A stretch of DNA of 64,000 bases from [Clostridium] citroniae WAL-17108 (lineage in GTDB: Bacteria > Bacillota > Clostridia > Lachnospirales > Lachnospiraceae), in contig NZ_JH376425.1 of assembly GCF_000233455.1 (NCBI RefSeq), positions 212,506 to 276,505 on the forward strand, in the 5' to 3' direction. Below are positions 1 through 8,796 of the stretch, in pieces. Each line of letters starts with the position of its first letter. Within the stretch, counting starts at the first letter, position 1. Below the pieces are notes generated by a model that searched no databases, was not told the origin of the DNA, and saw only the letters and a program-made list of their open reading frames with translations. The position numbers and the translations under genes were made by a program.

Positions 1-2
1 TC

Positions 3-467
3 CGAAAAACAAGCTATGGAATATATGAGGAGATCAGTCATCTGAATGTACTGGAGTGGGTAAAAACCAGAATATCCACGGACACCTATGCAACCATGAT
101 GTTGAATATTCTGAGCGAATTTAAACGTTATAAAGATAATGTACATCACTGTGATAATGCGGTGATTAATGAAATATTAAATATTATTGAAAAGGAATAC
201 AAAGAAAATATTCTTGTGGAGGAAATGGCGCGCCGTTTTAACCTTACTCCTGAGTATCTGAGCACTCTGTTTGTACGGGAACTGGGAATCAAGTACACGG
301 CATACTGCACCCAGGTTAAGATCGAGCATGCAAAAAAGCTTTTAAGAAACAACAATATGAAGATTTACGAAGTAGCTGAACAGAGCGGATACCTGGATGT
401 AAAATATTTTTGTAAGGTGTTTAAAAAGTATACGGGAAAAAGCCCCAAGGAATATATCCAGATGTAA
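3..467 (+). CDS. AraC/YesN-type response regulator, C-terminal part (5' end outside window)
   Basis: The frame is open to the first bases of the window, so this is the 3' part of a longer gene and the ATG at 96 is internal. The last ~100 residues form two AraC helix-turn-helix motifs: the first around LVEEMARRFNLTPEYLSTLF, the second around YEVAEQSGYLDVKYFCKVFKK, ending in the usual GKSPKEY. The preceding helical segment resembles the linker of YesN-type two-component regulators, which sit beside sugar ABC transporters and activate them. The next gene is a sugar-binding lipoprotein, so control of the downstream arabinoside locus is a reasonable inference. The receiver domain is not visible here. 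Confidence 0.85.
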   Translation, partial: RKTSYGIYEEISHLNVLEWVKTRISTDTYATMMLNILSEFKRYKDNVHHCDNAVINEILNIIEKEYKENILVEEMARRFNLTPEYLSTLFVRELGIKYTAYCTQVKIEHAKKLLRNNNMKIYEVAEQSGYLDVKYFCKVFKKYTGKSPKEYIQM

Positions 468-562
468 CGTTTGTTTTGGACACCTTTCTTAGAAATGTAG
501 AATGGGAAAAAAGATAAGGAGATGGTATTCTTTAATCAGAAAATAAACAGGGAGGGATTTCA

Positions 563-1850
563 ATGAGAAAAGAACACAAATGGTTATGGGCGGCGGCAGC
601 GGTCGCAATGGCGGCAGGAATCTGTATGGGGTGTGGCGCAAAGTCTGACGGGGGAAAAGACCAGGCCGCTGTGCAGGAGGAAAAAGGCCGGGAGGAAAGC
701 ACAGAGCAGGCAGCTGCATCACAGAATGGGGGGGGATCAAAAGATCACATTACTTTTAACATATCCCAAAGAAAAGGCGGTTCTTTATCAATGCATCGAG
801 GATTTTACAGCTGAAACCGGGATACAGGTGGAGATTCAGTATATGCCTCTGGCGGATTCCAGGAAGCAGATCAATATCATGGTGGCCAGCGACAGTCTTC
901 CGGATGTAATGGATGTGGACAACACAGATACCGCTACTTATGCAAAAATGGGAATCCTGGCAGATATCACGGACCATGTTAATTCAGAACTGGAGCTGGA
1001 CCAGTATTATAGCAGCATCCTGGGACAGAACCAGTATGAAGGAAGGTATTATGGCCTTCCATTTACATCCAATAATCTGTGTCTTTATTATAATCAGGAA
1101 TTACTTGATAAAGCAGGTGTGACAGAGGTCCCGGCAAGCTGGGATGAGGTTCTTGAGGCATGTGGGAAACTAAAGGAAATTGGGGTCAATGGATTTGGTG
1201 TGGCGGGAAGCCAGACAACAGATACCACGTTCCAGATGTGGCCCTTTATATGGGGATCCGGCTCTGATGTAGACCATATTGATTCTCCCGAGACAGTAGA
1301 AACGCTGAAATTCTATGAGACAATGGTGGAAAACCAGTACATGAGTACGGAAGTGGTGAACTATAATTCCGGTGATAATGCAAACCAGTTTATTGCAGGC
1401 AAAACCGCAATGATCGTTGACGGTCCATGGCGTCTCAGTTCGATTCAGGCTGATGCCGGTTTTGAATTTGGCGTGGCCAAGATCCCTGAGGGAAACGCCG
1501 GATTTAAGACCGTTCTGGGAGGCCATAATTTTGCAATTTCCAATACGGGAAATGTGGATCTAAGCTGGGAATTTGTCAAATATATGAACAGGCCGGAGGT
1601 CATGGTAAAGTACAGTGAGGCCGAGAATTATATTCCGTCCAGAAAAGATGTAGCTGCAGAATCTGAGTATTTTGCTAAAGAACCTATACGGACATTTGTG
1701 GAAATGCAGGATTATGCAGTGGCAATGCCGGTGGAAAATTATAATAAGATCAGCGATATTCTGATCGAGATGTGGCAGTCGGTTGTGCTTGGAGCCAAGG
1801 ATCCGGAACAGGCAGCCAAAGATGCAGGTGCATCCATAGCAGGATTATAA
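563..1850 (+). pseudogene. Sugar ABC transporter substrate-binding lipoprotein, frameshifted in a G8 tract
   Basis: The gene starts at ATG 563 after GGGAGG. It encodes a lipoprotein signal peptide with a lipobox ending MGC (Cys24) and a charged linker. At 728-735 there are eight consecutive G residues. After them the frame of the signal peptide runs into a stop at 814, while the mature domain (TLLLTYPKEKAVLYQCIEDF onward, a family 1 extracellular binding protein) continues in the frame one base later to 1850. With seven G the two parts read through as one ~428-residue protein. The two permease genes downstream are intact. This may be a true mutation, a sequencing error in a homopolymer, or a phase-variable tract; the sequence alone cannot decide. 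Confidence 0.8.
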
Positions 1851-1871
1851 TAAAACAAGATATATAACAAA

Positions 1872-1912
1872 GCGCTGCAAACACATGGCAATTGTGCTTT
1901 GCAGCACTTTTT
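1872..1912 (+). terminator. Stem-loop with T run between binding protein and permease genes
   Basis: GCGCTGCAAA at 1872-1881 pairs with TTTGCAGCAC at 1898-1907 (one G-T pair) and is followed by TTTTT. It lies between the binding-protein gene and its permeases, a place where partial terminators commonly keep binding protein in excess over membrane components. Confidence 0.65.
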
Positions 1913-1956
1913 ATGCCAAAAATCACGTTAAATGAGTTGGAAAGCGGTGATCATTG

Positions 1957-2877
1957 ATGATAAGAAAGAAAAAAGTTCCCATTTATAACAGATATACAAA
2001 GCGGGAGATTATGGCCGGATACTGTTTTATTCTTCCAGCAGCAGTGTTTCTGGCACTGATCGTAATATATCCGTTAATATACAACTTGAGTATGAGCTTT
2101 CATGAAGTAACGCTGGAAACCTTCCGGGGAGGACAGCCCTTTATCGGCCTTGAGAATTACAAGGAAGTCCTGGCCATGCCAATGGTGAGAAAGGCCATAT
2201 GGAACACGATCTATTTTACGGTAATGTCCATTATATTTCAGTTTGTAATAGGGTTTGCCCTGGCCCTTCTGTTTTCCAAGGCATTCAGGCTCAGCAAGAT
2301 ATCCAGGGGCCTCCTGATGGTGTGCTGGCTGGTTCCTGTTATTGTATTTGCCTCTGTATGGAAATGGATATTTGCAGGGGACGGTTCCGGCATTTTGAAT
2401 TATTTCCTGACACAGCTGCATATTGTTAAGGCGCCGGTTTCCTGGCTGACCACGGAAAGGGGAGCCATGACAGCCCTGATCATTACCAATATCTGGAGAG
2501 GCGTGCCCTTTAACATGCTTTTGCTTGCCACAGGGCTGACTACATTGCCGGAAGAGCTGTTTGAGGCAGCTGCCATTGACGGGGCAAACCGCATCCAGAG
2601 ATTCCGCCATATTACACTTCCACTGCTTAAGCCCACCATCCTCAGTGTGGTGACACTTGGGTTTATCTATACATTTAAGGCATTTGACCTGATCTACATT
2701 ATGACAAACGGAGGTCCCTTAGATTCCACACAGATACTGGCAACAGCCTCTTATAAACTGACATTCTCCAATTTTGAATTTGGACAGGGGGCAGCAGTGG
2801 CCAATATTATGCTGATCCTCTTACTGGTAGTTGCCATATTTAATTTGAAATTAATGGAGAAAGATGAGGTGATGTAA
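1957..2877 (+). CDS. Sugar ABC transporter permease, MalF/UgpA type
   Basis: An integral membrane subunit of a CUT1-type sugar importer. The protein has about six hydrophobic segments starting at GYCFILPAAVFLALIVIYPL, and the conserved EAA loop is visible as EELFEAAAIDGANRIQRFRHITLPLLKP, which docks to the ATPase. TTG 1954 directly precedes ATG 1957; the ATG is preferred. It is separated from the next permease by one base, so the two are translationally coupled. No ATPase gene is nearby, as is usual for CUT1 systems in Firmicutes that share an MsmK-type ATPase. Confidence 0.93.
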   Translation: MIRKKKVPIYNRYTKREIMAGYCFILPAAVFLALIVIYPLIYNLSMSFHEVTLETFRGGQPFIGLENYKEVLAMPMVRKAIWNTIYFTVMSIIFQFVIGFALALLFSKAFRLSKISRGLLMVCWLVPVIVFASVWKWIFAGDGSGILNYFLTQLHIVKAPVSWLTTERGAMTALIITNIWRGVPFNMLLLATGLTTLPEELFEAAAIDGANRIQRFRHITLPLLKPTILSVVTLGFIYTFKAFDLIYIMTNGGPLDSTQILATASYKLTFSNFEFGQGAAVANIMLILLLVVAIFNLKLMEKDEVM

Positions 2878-2878
2878 C

Positions 2879-3721
2879 ATGGATAAACGGAAAAAACGGG
2901 AACAGGTACTGTTTAATCTGATCGCACTTGCTGTTCTGATCTTATTTTTGTTTCCCATCTATTGGATGGTGATCACCTCCCTCAAATCTTCCAGAGAAAT
3001 TTTTGCTGAGGTTCCAACCTTTTTTCCTAAGAAGATTGAACTTGAGGGATATATTTCCCAGTTGTTTGTCAGAGGAAGCGTACCTATCTGGATCAGCTTT
3101 AGGAACAGTTTTGTTATAGCAGCAGCCACAACTGTCATATCTACACTGCTGGCCACCCTGTCCGCGTATGGTCTGGCCCGCTTTAAACTGAGTATCAACC
3201 GGGCGGTACTGCTGGCGATCCTTATTACACAGATGCTGCCCACCGTGCTGTTCCTCTCCCCTCTTTTTATGACATTTAAAAAGATAGCAATATTAGACAC
3301 CCTGGCAGCGCCTGTTATTTTTACCTGCCTGCACAGTATTCCTTTCTGTATCATTACACTCCGGCCATATTTTCTGGATATTCCAAAAGAGCTGGAGGAC
3401 GCCGCTATTATTGACGGGTGCGGCCGGTTCCAGGTGTTCTGGAGAGTCATGGTACCCATTACGTATCCCGGCATTGTAGTCTCGGCTGCATTTACCTTTC
3501 TCTGGGGATGGGGGGACCTGATGGGAGCCCTCACCTTTATTAAGACAGACCGCCTATATCCTCTGACTGTTAATATGTATAAGGCAATAGGGGAATATGG
3601 GATCGAGTGGAACAGCCTGATGGCATTTGCGGTTATTTTGACCATACCTGTGCTTTTGATATTTATATGTCTTCAAAAGTATCTTATCACCGGTATTACG
3701 GCTGGTGCGGTAAAAGGATGA
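2879..3721 (+). CDS. Sugar ABC transporter permease, MalG type
   Basis: The second membrane subunit of the CUT1 importer, 280 residues. It begins with a hydrophobic segment (VLFNLIALAVLILFLFPIYWMVITSLK) and contains the EAA loop as ELEDAAIIDGCGRFQVFWRVMVPITYP. Pairing with the preceding MalF-type gene is clear from the 1-base spacing. From its neighbours the substrate is probably an arabinose-containing oligosaccharide released from plant material; that part is inference. Confidence 0.93.
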   Translation: MDKRKKREQVLFNLIALAVLILFLFPIYWMVITSLKSSREIFAEVPTFFPKKIELEGYISQLFVRGSVPIWISFRNSFVIAAATTVISTLLATLSAYGLARFKLSINRAVLLAILITQMLPTVLFLSPLFMTFKKIAILDTLAAPVIFTCLHSIPFCIITLRPYFLDIPKELEDAAIIDGCGRFQVFWRVMVPITYPGIVVSAAFTFLWGWGDLMGALTFIKTDRLYPLTVNMYKAIGEYGIEWNSLMAFAVILTIPVLLIFICLQKYLITGITAGAVKG

Positions 3722-3756
3722 GTGCGCCCAGACAAGGAATATGAAAGGATGAATAT

Positions 3757-5877
3757 ATGAATGAGAGATGGCAGAGATCCCTCCCTGTAAGCTGGAAAAA
3801 GGTAAGATTTACAGGAGGGTTCTGGAAGAAGAGACAGGAGATCAACGAACAGGTAACACTTCCTGCTGAATATGAGCAATGCAGGAGTTCAGGCAGGGTG
3901 GATTCAATAAAATGTATTTATGATCCCGTGGAAAACAGTGGCCCGGCAAAGGGCGTGTTTACCATAGATGGTGTCCTGGAGGAGAATCTGACAGATGGGG
4001 AAAAAGTCCCCAGGCCGCATCACTACTGGGATTCTGATCTGGCAAAATGGATTGAGGGAGCATCCTATGCCCTCTGGTATCAGAGAGATCCGGAGACAGA
4101 AGCAGTCATTGATGAAATCGTTGATGACTTTGAAAGGCTGCAGATGCCCGATGGATATGTGAATACCTATTATACGGTAGTTGAACCCGGAAAACGCTGG
4201 ACCAATGTCCACCGCATGCATGAACTTTATTGTGCCGGGCATCTGATCGAGGCAGCTGTTGCATATTATGAGGCCACGGGAAAAACAAAACTGTTGGATA
4301 TCGTAGAGCGGTATGCCCATCATATTAACCGTGTATTCGGTCCGGCAGACGGTCAGATCCATGGATATCCAGGCCATCAGGAGATAGAACTGGCCCTTGT
4401 AAAGCTGTATCGGTTGACTAAAAATCAGACCTATCTGGAACTGGCAGCGTATTTCCTGAATGAGAGAGGAAAGCAGCCGTACTTTTTTGAGGAGGAGGCA
4501 AGACAGCAGGGAAGGGACCCGGAGGACGGCGGACCAAAGGGGATATTAGGGAAGAGTTTTCTGGCACAGGGCCCATATGCACTGTTTCAGGCTCATCTGC
4601 CTGTCAGGGAACAGATGACGGCGGAAGGTCATGCAGTCCGGCTGGCTTATATGGGAGGAAGTATGGCGGATGTGGCGGCAGAGACCGGAGATAAGAGCCT
4701 ATGGCAGGCATGCGTCCGTCTATGGGATAATGTTACATTAAAGAGAATGTATATTACCGGAGGCATAGGTTCACAGGATGGGTGCGAGAGGTTCAACTTT
4801 GATTACCAGCTCCCCAATGAAGAATCATATCATGAGACATGTGCATCTGTTGCCATGGTAATGTGGGGATTCAGGATGCTTCAGGTGGTACCGGACCGCA
4901 GATATGGGGATGTGATGGAACGGGCATTGTACAATGGGGTGCTCAGCGGGGTTTCACTTAGCGGTGACCGCTTTTTCTATGCGAATCATCTGGCTGCCCA
5001 TCCGGAAATGTTCCGGGACAGGATCATTAAGAACCCGCGTATGCTTCCTAAGCGTCAGCGCTGGTTTGCCGTATCCTGCTGCCCCATGAACCTGGCCAGA
5101 CTGCTGGAATCCCTCAGCGGTTACCAGTATACCCAGGGGGAACTGGCTGACGGGGGACAGACGGTATACGTGCACCTCTACCAGGAAGGCAGGGCTGATA
5201 TTGAAGTTAAGGATAAAAGGGTTGTCATCCGGCAGGAGACAGCCTATCCATGGAAGGGAGATATCTCTGTGACGGTAGAGACAGACCTGGACGAGGCATG
5301 GGCCCTGGCTTTCCGGATACCGGAATGGGCCGGGCAGCCCGCACTGGAGACAGAGGATGCGGATATCTGGGAAGACAGAGGGTATCTTTATGTAAGAAAA
5401 AAATGGAACAGGAATGGACAACTGAATTTAAGCCTGCCAATGCAGCCGGTATTAGTGGAGGCACACCCGGGGGTCAGGATGGATTGCGGTAAAACCGCTA
5501 TTCAATATGGCCCGTTGGTTTACTGCGTGGAGGAAGCGGATAATGGTGCGGATCTGTTTGACTGTACCCTGACCAGTGACAGCCGGTTTGAGGTGAACTT
5601 TGAAGAAGGGCTTTTGGGAGGAATCTGTACCGTCCAGATACAGGGCATCAGGCGGGACCGGGAACAGTGGAAGGGCAGACTGTATCGGCCTGTATCCGGG
5701 TGCTATTTTGAACCGGTAAAACTGAGGGCTGTTCCATATTATGCCTGGGCCAACCGGGGGGATGGTCAGATGACTGTGTGGATGAATCACATTCCTGATA
5801 TAGGCCATATGGGAATGGGTCGAATCGGTAAGGATAAGGAAGACAGGAGGAATCAGGATGAAAGGAATTGTTTATGA
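3757..5877 (+). CDS. GH127 beta-L-arabinofuranosidase
   Basis: A 706-residue protein without a signal peptide, so a cytoplasmic glycosidase acting on imported oligosaccharides. It matches the GH127 family (HypBA1 of Bifidobacterium). The residues that in HypBA1 form the zinc-thiolate active site have clear counterparts with matching spacing: acid/base Glu344, zinc ligands Glu360 and Cys362 (in HETC), nucleophile Cys441 and ligand Cys442 (in SCCPMN). The reaction is release of beta-L-arabinofuranose, typical of extensin and other hydroxyproline-rich plant glycoproteins. The 3' end overlaps the next gene by 20 bases. Exact substrate is inferred from the family. Confidence 0.9.
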   Translation: MNERWQRSLPVSWKKVRFTGGFWKKRQEINEQVTLPAEYEQCRSSGRVDSIKCIYDPVENSGPAKGVFTIDGVLEENLTDGEKVPRPHHYWDSDLAKWIEGASYALWYQRDPETEAVIDEIVDDFERLQMPDGYVNTYYTVVEPGKRWTNVHRMHELYCAGHLIEAAVAYYEATGKTKLLDIVERYAHHINRVFGPADGQIHGYPGHQEIELALVKLYRLTKNQTYLELAAYFLNERGKQPYFFEEEARQQGRDPEDGGPKGILGKSFLAQGPYALFQAHLPVREQMTAEGHAVRLAYMGGSMADVAAETGDKSLWQACVRLWDNVTLKRMYITGGIGSQDGCERFNFDYQLPNEESYHETCASVAMVMWGFRMLQVVPDRRYGDVMERALYNGVLSGVSLSGDRFFYANHLAAHPEMFRDRIIKNPRMLPKRQRWFAVSCCPMNLARLLESLSGYQYTQGELADGGQTVYVHLYQEGRADIEVKDKRVVIRQETAYPWKGDISVTVETDLDEAWALAFRIPEWAGQPALETEDADIWEDRGYLYVRKKWNRNGQLNLSLPMQPVLVEAHPGVRMDCGKTAIQYGPLVYCVEEADNGADLFDCTLTSDSRFEVNFEEGLLGGICTVQIQGIRRDREQWKGRLYRPVSGCYFEPVKLRAVPYYAWANRGDGQMTVWMNHIPDIGHMGMGRIGKDKEDRRNQDERNCL

Positions 5878-6886
5878 GGGACCCAATACCCTCACTTGCA
5901 GGGACGTACCGGATGTAGCGCCCCGGCGGGGAGAAGTAAAGATCAGGGTAAAGGCATGCGGTATCTGCGGAAGTGATGTGCACGGTTATCTGGGCATCAC
6001 AGGCAGGAGGACAGCGCCAATGATAATGGGGCATGAATTCGCCGGGGAAATAGAAGCGCTGGGAGCGGATGTAGACGGATTAAGGCCTGGAGACAGGGTT
6101 TCTGTCTATCCGGTAGACTTTTGCGGAAATTGTGAAATGTGCAAAAAGGGTATGGTTCACTTGTGCCTGAATAAACGGGCCTTTGGTGTTCTGGATGTGG
6201 ACGGGGCGTTTGCGGAATATATCTGCGTGCCCGCAAAATGCTGTTTTTCCTTATCAGATAAGGTTTCCTATTCAGTGGGTTCCCTGTTTGAGCCCCTGGC
6301 GGTTGCGTACAGGAGCGTGGAGCATGCAGGGGAACTGGAAGGAAAAACCGTGTTGATCGTTGGTGCAGGAACCATTGGACTGCTGGCATTGGCATGTGTA
6401 AAAATGAAGGGGGCCGCCAGGATCATCCAGTCTGATCTAAGCGATCACCGTCTAAAGGTTGCCAGGGAGATGGGGGCGGATGTGACCGTCAACCCGGGAA
6501 GCAGCGGATGGAAGGCGGAAATTCTTGCACAGACAGGTGGCAAGGGTGTGGATGTGGCCATCGAAGCAGTAGGCGCAGAACCTACGGTACAGCAGGCCAT
6601 GTCTGCTCTGAGGTTTGCAGGCAAAGCCATTTGGATAGGCAATAACAAACCCATGGTTGCGGTCAACATGCAGGAGATCGTTACAAGGGAACTGTCCGTC
6701 CAGGGGTCGTTCTTGTACGGTTATGAGGAGTTTAGGACCGTGGTCGATCTTGTGAACCAGGGCAGGATTCATGTGGCCCCGCTCATAAGCAAAGAGGTAA
6801 GTATGGAGGAAACACCTGCCTATTTTAAAAAGCTGGCAAAGGATCCGGGTAACCTGATCAAGGTAGTGATGGTGGATCAGGAGTGA
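5858..6886 (+). CDS. Zinc-dependent alcohol/polyol dehydrogenase (MDR family)
   Basis: A medium-chain dehydrogenase of 342 residues with NAD(P)-dependent oxidation of a sugar alcohol or related compound as the likely reaction. Visible are the catalytic-zinc Cys37 in CGICGSDVHG, the GHEFAGE motif, the structural-zinc cluster with four Cys (CGNCEMCKKGMVHLC), and the Rossmann loop GAGTIGLLA. Length is typical of the sorbitol/threonine dehydrogenase group. Its start lies inside the GH127 gene behind AGGAGG, so it is co-transcribed with it. It may channel arabinose-derived carbon to the transketolase encoded next, but the substrate cannot be read from the sequence. Confidence 0.88.
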   Translation: MKGIVYEGPNTLTCRDVPDVAPRRGEVKIRVKACGICGSDVHGYLGITGRRTAPMIMGHEFAGEIEALGADVDGLRPGDRVSVYPVDFCGNCEMCKKGMVHLCLNKRAFGVLDVDGAFAEYICVPAKCCFSLSDKVSYSVGSLFEPLAVAYRSVEHAGELEGKTVLIVGAGTIGLLALACVKMKGAARIIQSDLSDHRLKVAREMGADVTVNPGSSGWKAEILAQTGGKGVDVAIEAVGAEPTVQQAMSALRFAGKAIWIGNNKPMVAVNMQEIVTRELSVQGSFLYGYEEFRTVVDLVNQGRIHVAPLISKEVSMEETPAYFKKLAKDPGNLIKVVMVDQE

Positions 6887-6906
6887 GGACTGTTTGGAAA
6901 TAAATC

Positions 6907-7800
6907 ATGAACACGCTCTGGGAAAGGATGGGATCCGTGATGGGATACGATGAAAAACTGATAGAAAATGAAAAACTGATAGAAGGATTAAAGAAAAAGG
7001 CCCAAAAGCTGAGGCGGGATGTGATCATCAGCATGGGCGTGGGAGTGGCCGGCCACATCGGAGGGTCTAACTCTTCAGCGGATATAGTGGCAGCACTCTA
7101 TTTTTATAAGATGAAGCATGATCCGAAAAATCCCAAATGGAAGGAGAGGGACAGGTTCCTGTTAAGCAAGGGACATGTTGGGATCCTTCAGTATGCGGCA
7201 CTGGCGGAGAGCGGGTATTTCCCTGTGGAGGATCTAAAGCATACCAAGGAGATCGGCTCCTACCTGCAGGGGCATCCGGATGTGCAGAAGACCCCCGGTA
7301 TCGAGGCCGGCACAGGTTCCCTGGGACAAGGGCTCTCCATTGGCCTGGGCATGGCCCTGGGACAGAGGCTGGATCATCTGGACAGCAGGACTTACGTGCT
7401 GGTAGGGGATGGCGAGATCGCCGAGGGCCAGATCTGGGAGGCAGCCATGGCGGCCAGCGCCTTTAAGGCCGACAACCTGACAGCCATTGTGGACAGGAAC
7501 CGGCTGCAGGCCAACGGTAAGACCAAGGAGAGGTTTGACACAGGGGATATCATGGCAAAATTCCTGAGCTTTGGCTGGCATGTGATCGAGATCAATGGAC
7601 ATGACATGAGAGAGATCTTAGGGGCATTGGACGAGGCGGAGACGGTAAAGGGAGTGCCCACGGCCATCATAGCCAACACGGTCAAGGGAAAGGGCGTCAG
7701 CTTTGCGGAGAACGTGGTGGGTTACCACAACGGGATGCTGACAGAGGAGACCTACAGACAGGCGCTTCAGGAATTAACCGAACAGGAACAGGAGGCATAG
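6907..7800 (+). CDS. Transketolase, N-terminal (thiamine diphosphate-binding) subunit
   Basis: The pyrophosphate-binding half of a transketolase split over two genes. The ThDP motif is visible as VGDGEIAEGQIWEAAMAASAFKADNL...DRNR, with the usual N-terminal GHIGGSNSSADIVAALYF and SKGHVG. It transfers two-carbon units between sugar phosphates in the non-oxidative pentose phosphate pathway. In-frame starts at 6928 and 6940 also exist; 6940 gives a more usual N-terminus. Two bases separate it from the gene for the other half. Placement in the arabinoside locus fits pentose phosphate metabolism. Confidence 0.92.
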   Translation: MNTLWERMGSVMGYDEKLIENEKLIEGLKKKAQKLRRDVIISMGVGVAGHIGGSNSSADIVAALYFYKMKHDPKNPKWKERDRFLLSKGHVGILQYAALAESGYFPVEDLKHTKEIGSYLQGHPDVQKTPGIEAGTGSLGQGLSIGLGMALGQRLDHLDSRTYVLVGDGEIAEGQIWEAAMAASAFKADNLTAIVDRNRLQANGKTKERFDTGDIMAKFLSFGWHVIEINGHDMREILGALDEAETVKGVPTAIIANTVKGKGVSFAENVVGYHNGMLTEETYRQALQELTEQEQEA

Positions 7801-7802
7801 AA

Positions 7803-8732
7803 ATGGGGTATACAAATCAGAGAGTTGCATATGGCAATACATTAGTGGAACTGGGAAGACAGGATGAGCGGATCGTGGTGCTGGATGCGGATCTGGGAGC
7901 ATCCACCATGGGGAAGCTGTTCGAGACGGAATTTCCCGGGAGGCATTTTGAAATGGGGATCGCGGAGGCCAATATGACCAGCGTGGCGGCAGGTCTGGCC
8001 CAGACAGGAAAGATCCCGTTCACCAACTCTTTTGCAGTGTTTGCAGGCGGGCGGGCCTATGATCAGATACGCCAGACCATTGCCATAGGAAAACTGAATG
8101 TAAAGATCTGCGGATCATCTTCGGGATTATCCGATTTTGGAGACGGCGCCACCCATCAGTGCGTGGAGGACCTGGCTATTTTCCGTGCAGTGCCAAACAT
8201 GACAGTCGTCTGCCCGGCGGACGCCAATGAGACTGTGGAGGCGGTAAAGGCCATAGCAGCCATGGACGGTCCCTGTTATCTGCGCTTGAACAGGAATGAT
8301 TATCCCAATGTGACAAAAGAGGGAGAGAAATTCACCTTGGGCGTGCCCGGTGTTCTGAAGGAAGGAACGGATATTGCCCTGTTTGCCACCGGATATATGA
8401 CAGGACTCGCCCTGGAAGCGGCCGCAGAGCTGGAGGGAAGCGTATCCGTAAAGGTCATCAATGTTTCCACCATCAAACCCATGGATGCAGAAGCTGTGAG
8501 AAAAATGGCAGAAGGCTGCCGGGCTGTGGTAACAGCGGAGGAACACAATGTTACAGGCGGATTGGGAAGCGCCCTGGCCGAGGTACTCTGCGGTAACCCC
8601 AAACCCATGAAGATGGTAGGGATCAAGGATACCTTCGGATGCAGCGGACACAATTATCAGGAGGTATTGGAGTTCCACGGCCTGACAAAGGCAGCCATTA
8701 TGGAGGCGGTCATGGAGATGGCAGAGTTGTGA
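7803..8732 (+). CDS. Transketolase, C-terminal (pyrimidine-binding) subunit
   Basis: The 309-residue partner of the preceding subunit. It has the pyrimidine-binding domain (VVLDADLGAS; FEMGIAEANMTSVAAGLAQTGK, with the catalytic Glu of the IAEANM motif) and the C-terminal transketolase domain beginning near KEGTDIALFATGYM. Split transketolases of this kind form a heterotetramer and are common in Clostridia, often in sugar operons as a second copy beside the housekeeping enzyme. A perfect hairpin follows the stop codon. Confidence 0.92.
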   Translation: MGYTNQRVAYGNTLVELGRQDERIVVLDADLGASTMGKLFETEFPGRHFEMGIAEANMTSVAAGLAQTGKIPFTNSFAVFAGGRAYDQIRQTIAIGKLNVKICGSSSGLSDFGDGATHQCVEDLAIFRAVPNMTVVCPADANETVEAVKAIAAMDGPCYLRLNRNDYPNVTKEGEKFTLGVPGVLKEGTDIALFATGYMTGLALEAAAELEGSVSVKVINVSTIKPMDAEAVRKMAEGCRAVVTAEEHNVTGGLGSALAEVLCGNPKPMKMVGIKDTFGCSGHNYQEVLEFHGLTKAAIMEAVMEMAEL

Positions 8733-8742
8733 CAGGAAAAGA

Positions 8743-8773
8743 TGTGTACTCTCGGAATCCCCGAGAGTACACA
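8743..8773. repeat. Perfect 13-bp inverted repeat, copy 1 of a recurring intergenic element
   Basis: TGTGTACTCTCGG at 8743-8755 pairs perfectly with CCGAGAGTACACA at 8761-8773 across a five-base loop. There is no T run, so it is not a standard terminator. Related elements occur at 38297-38325 and 50462-50482. Confidence 0.7.
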
Positions 8774-8796
8774 GATATAAAAAGGAGCAAAAAGTG

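Noticed and set aside
633..1850. An independent 405-residue protein starting at ATG 633
   Set aside because: Its first ~35 residues are a frame-shadow of the lipoprotein linker and have no family pattern. The true gene begins at 563 and shifts frame at the G8 run.
2074..2610. Long minus-strand frame opposite the MalF-type gene
   Set aside because: No ribosome binding site or family pattern; residue composition is that of an antisense shadow.
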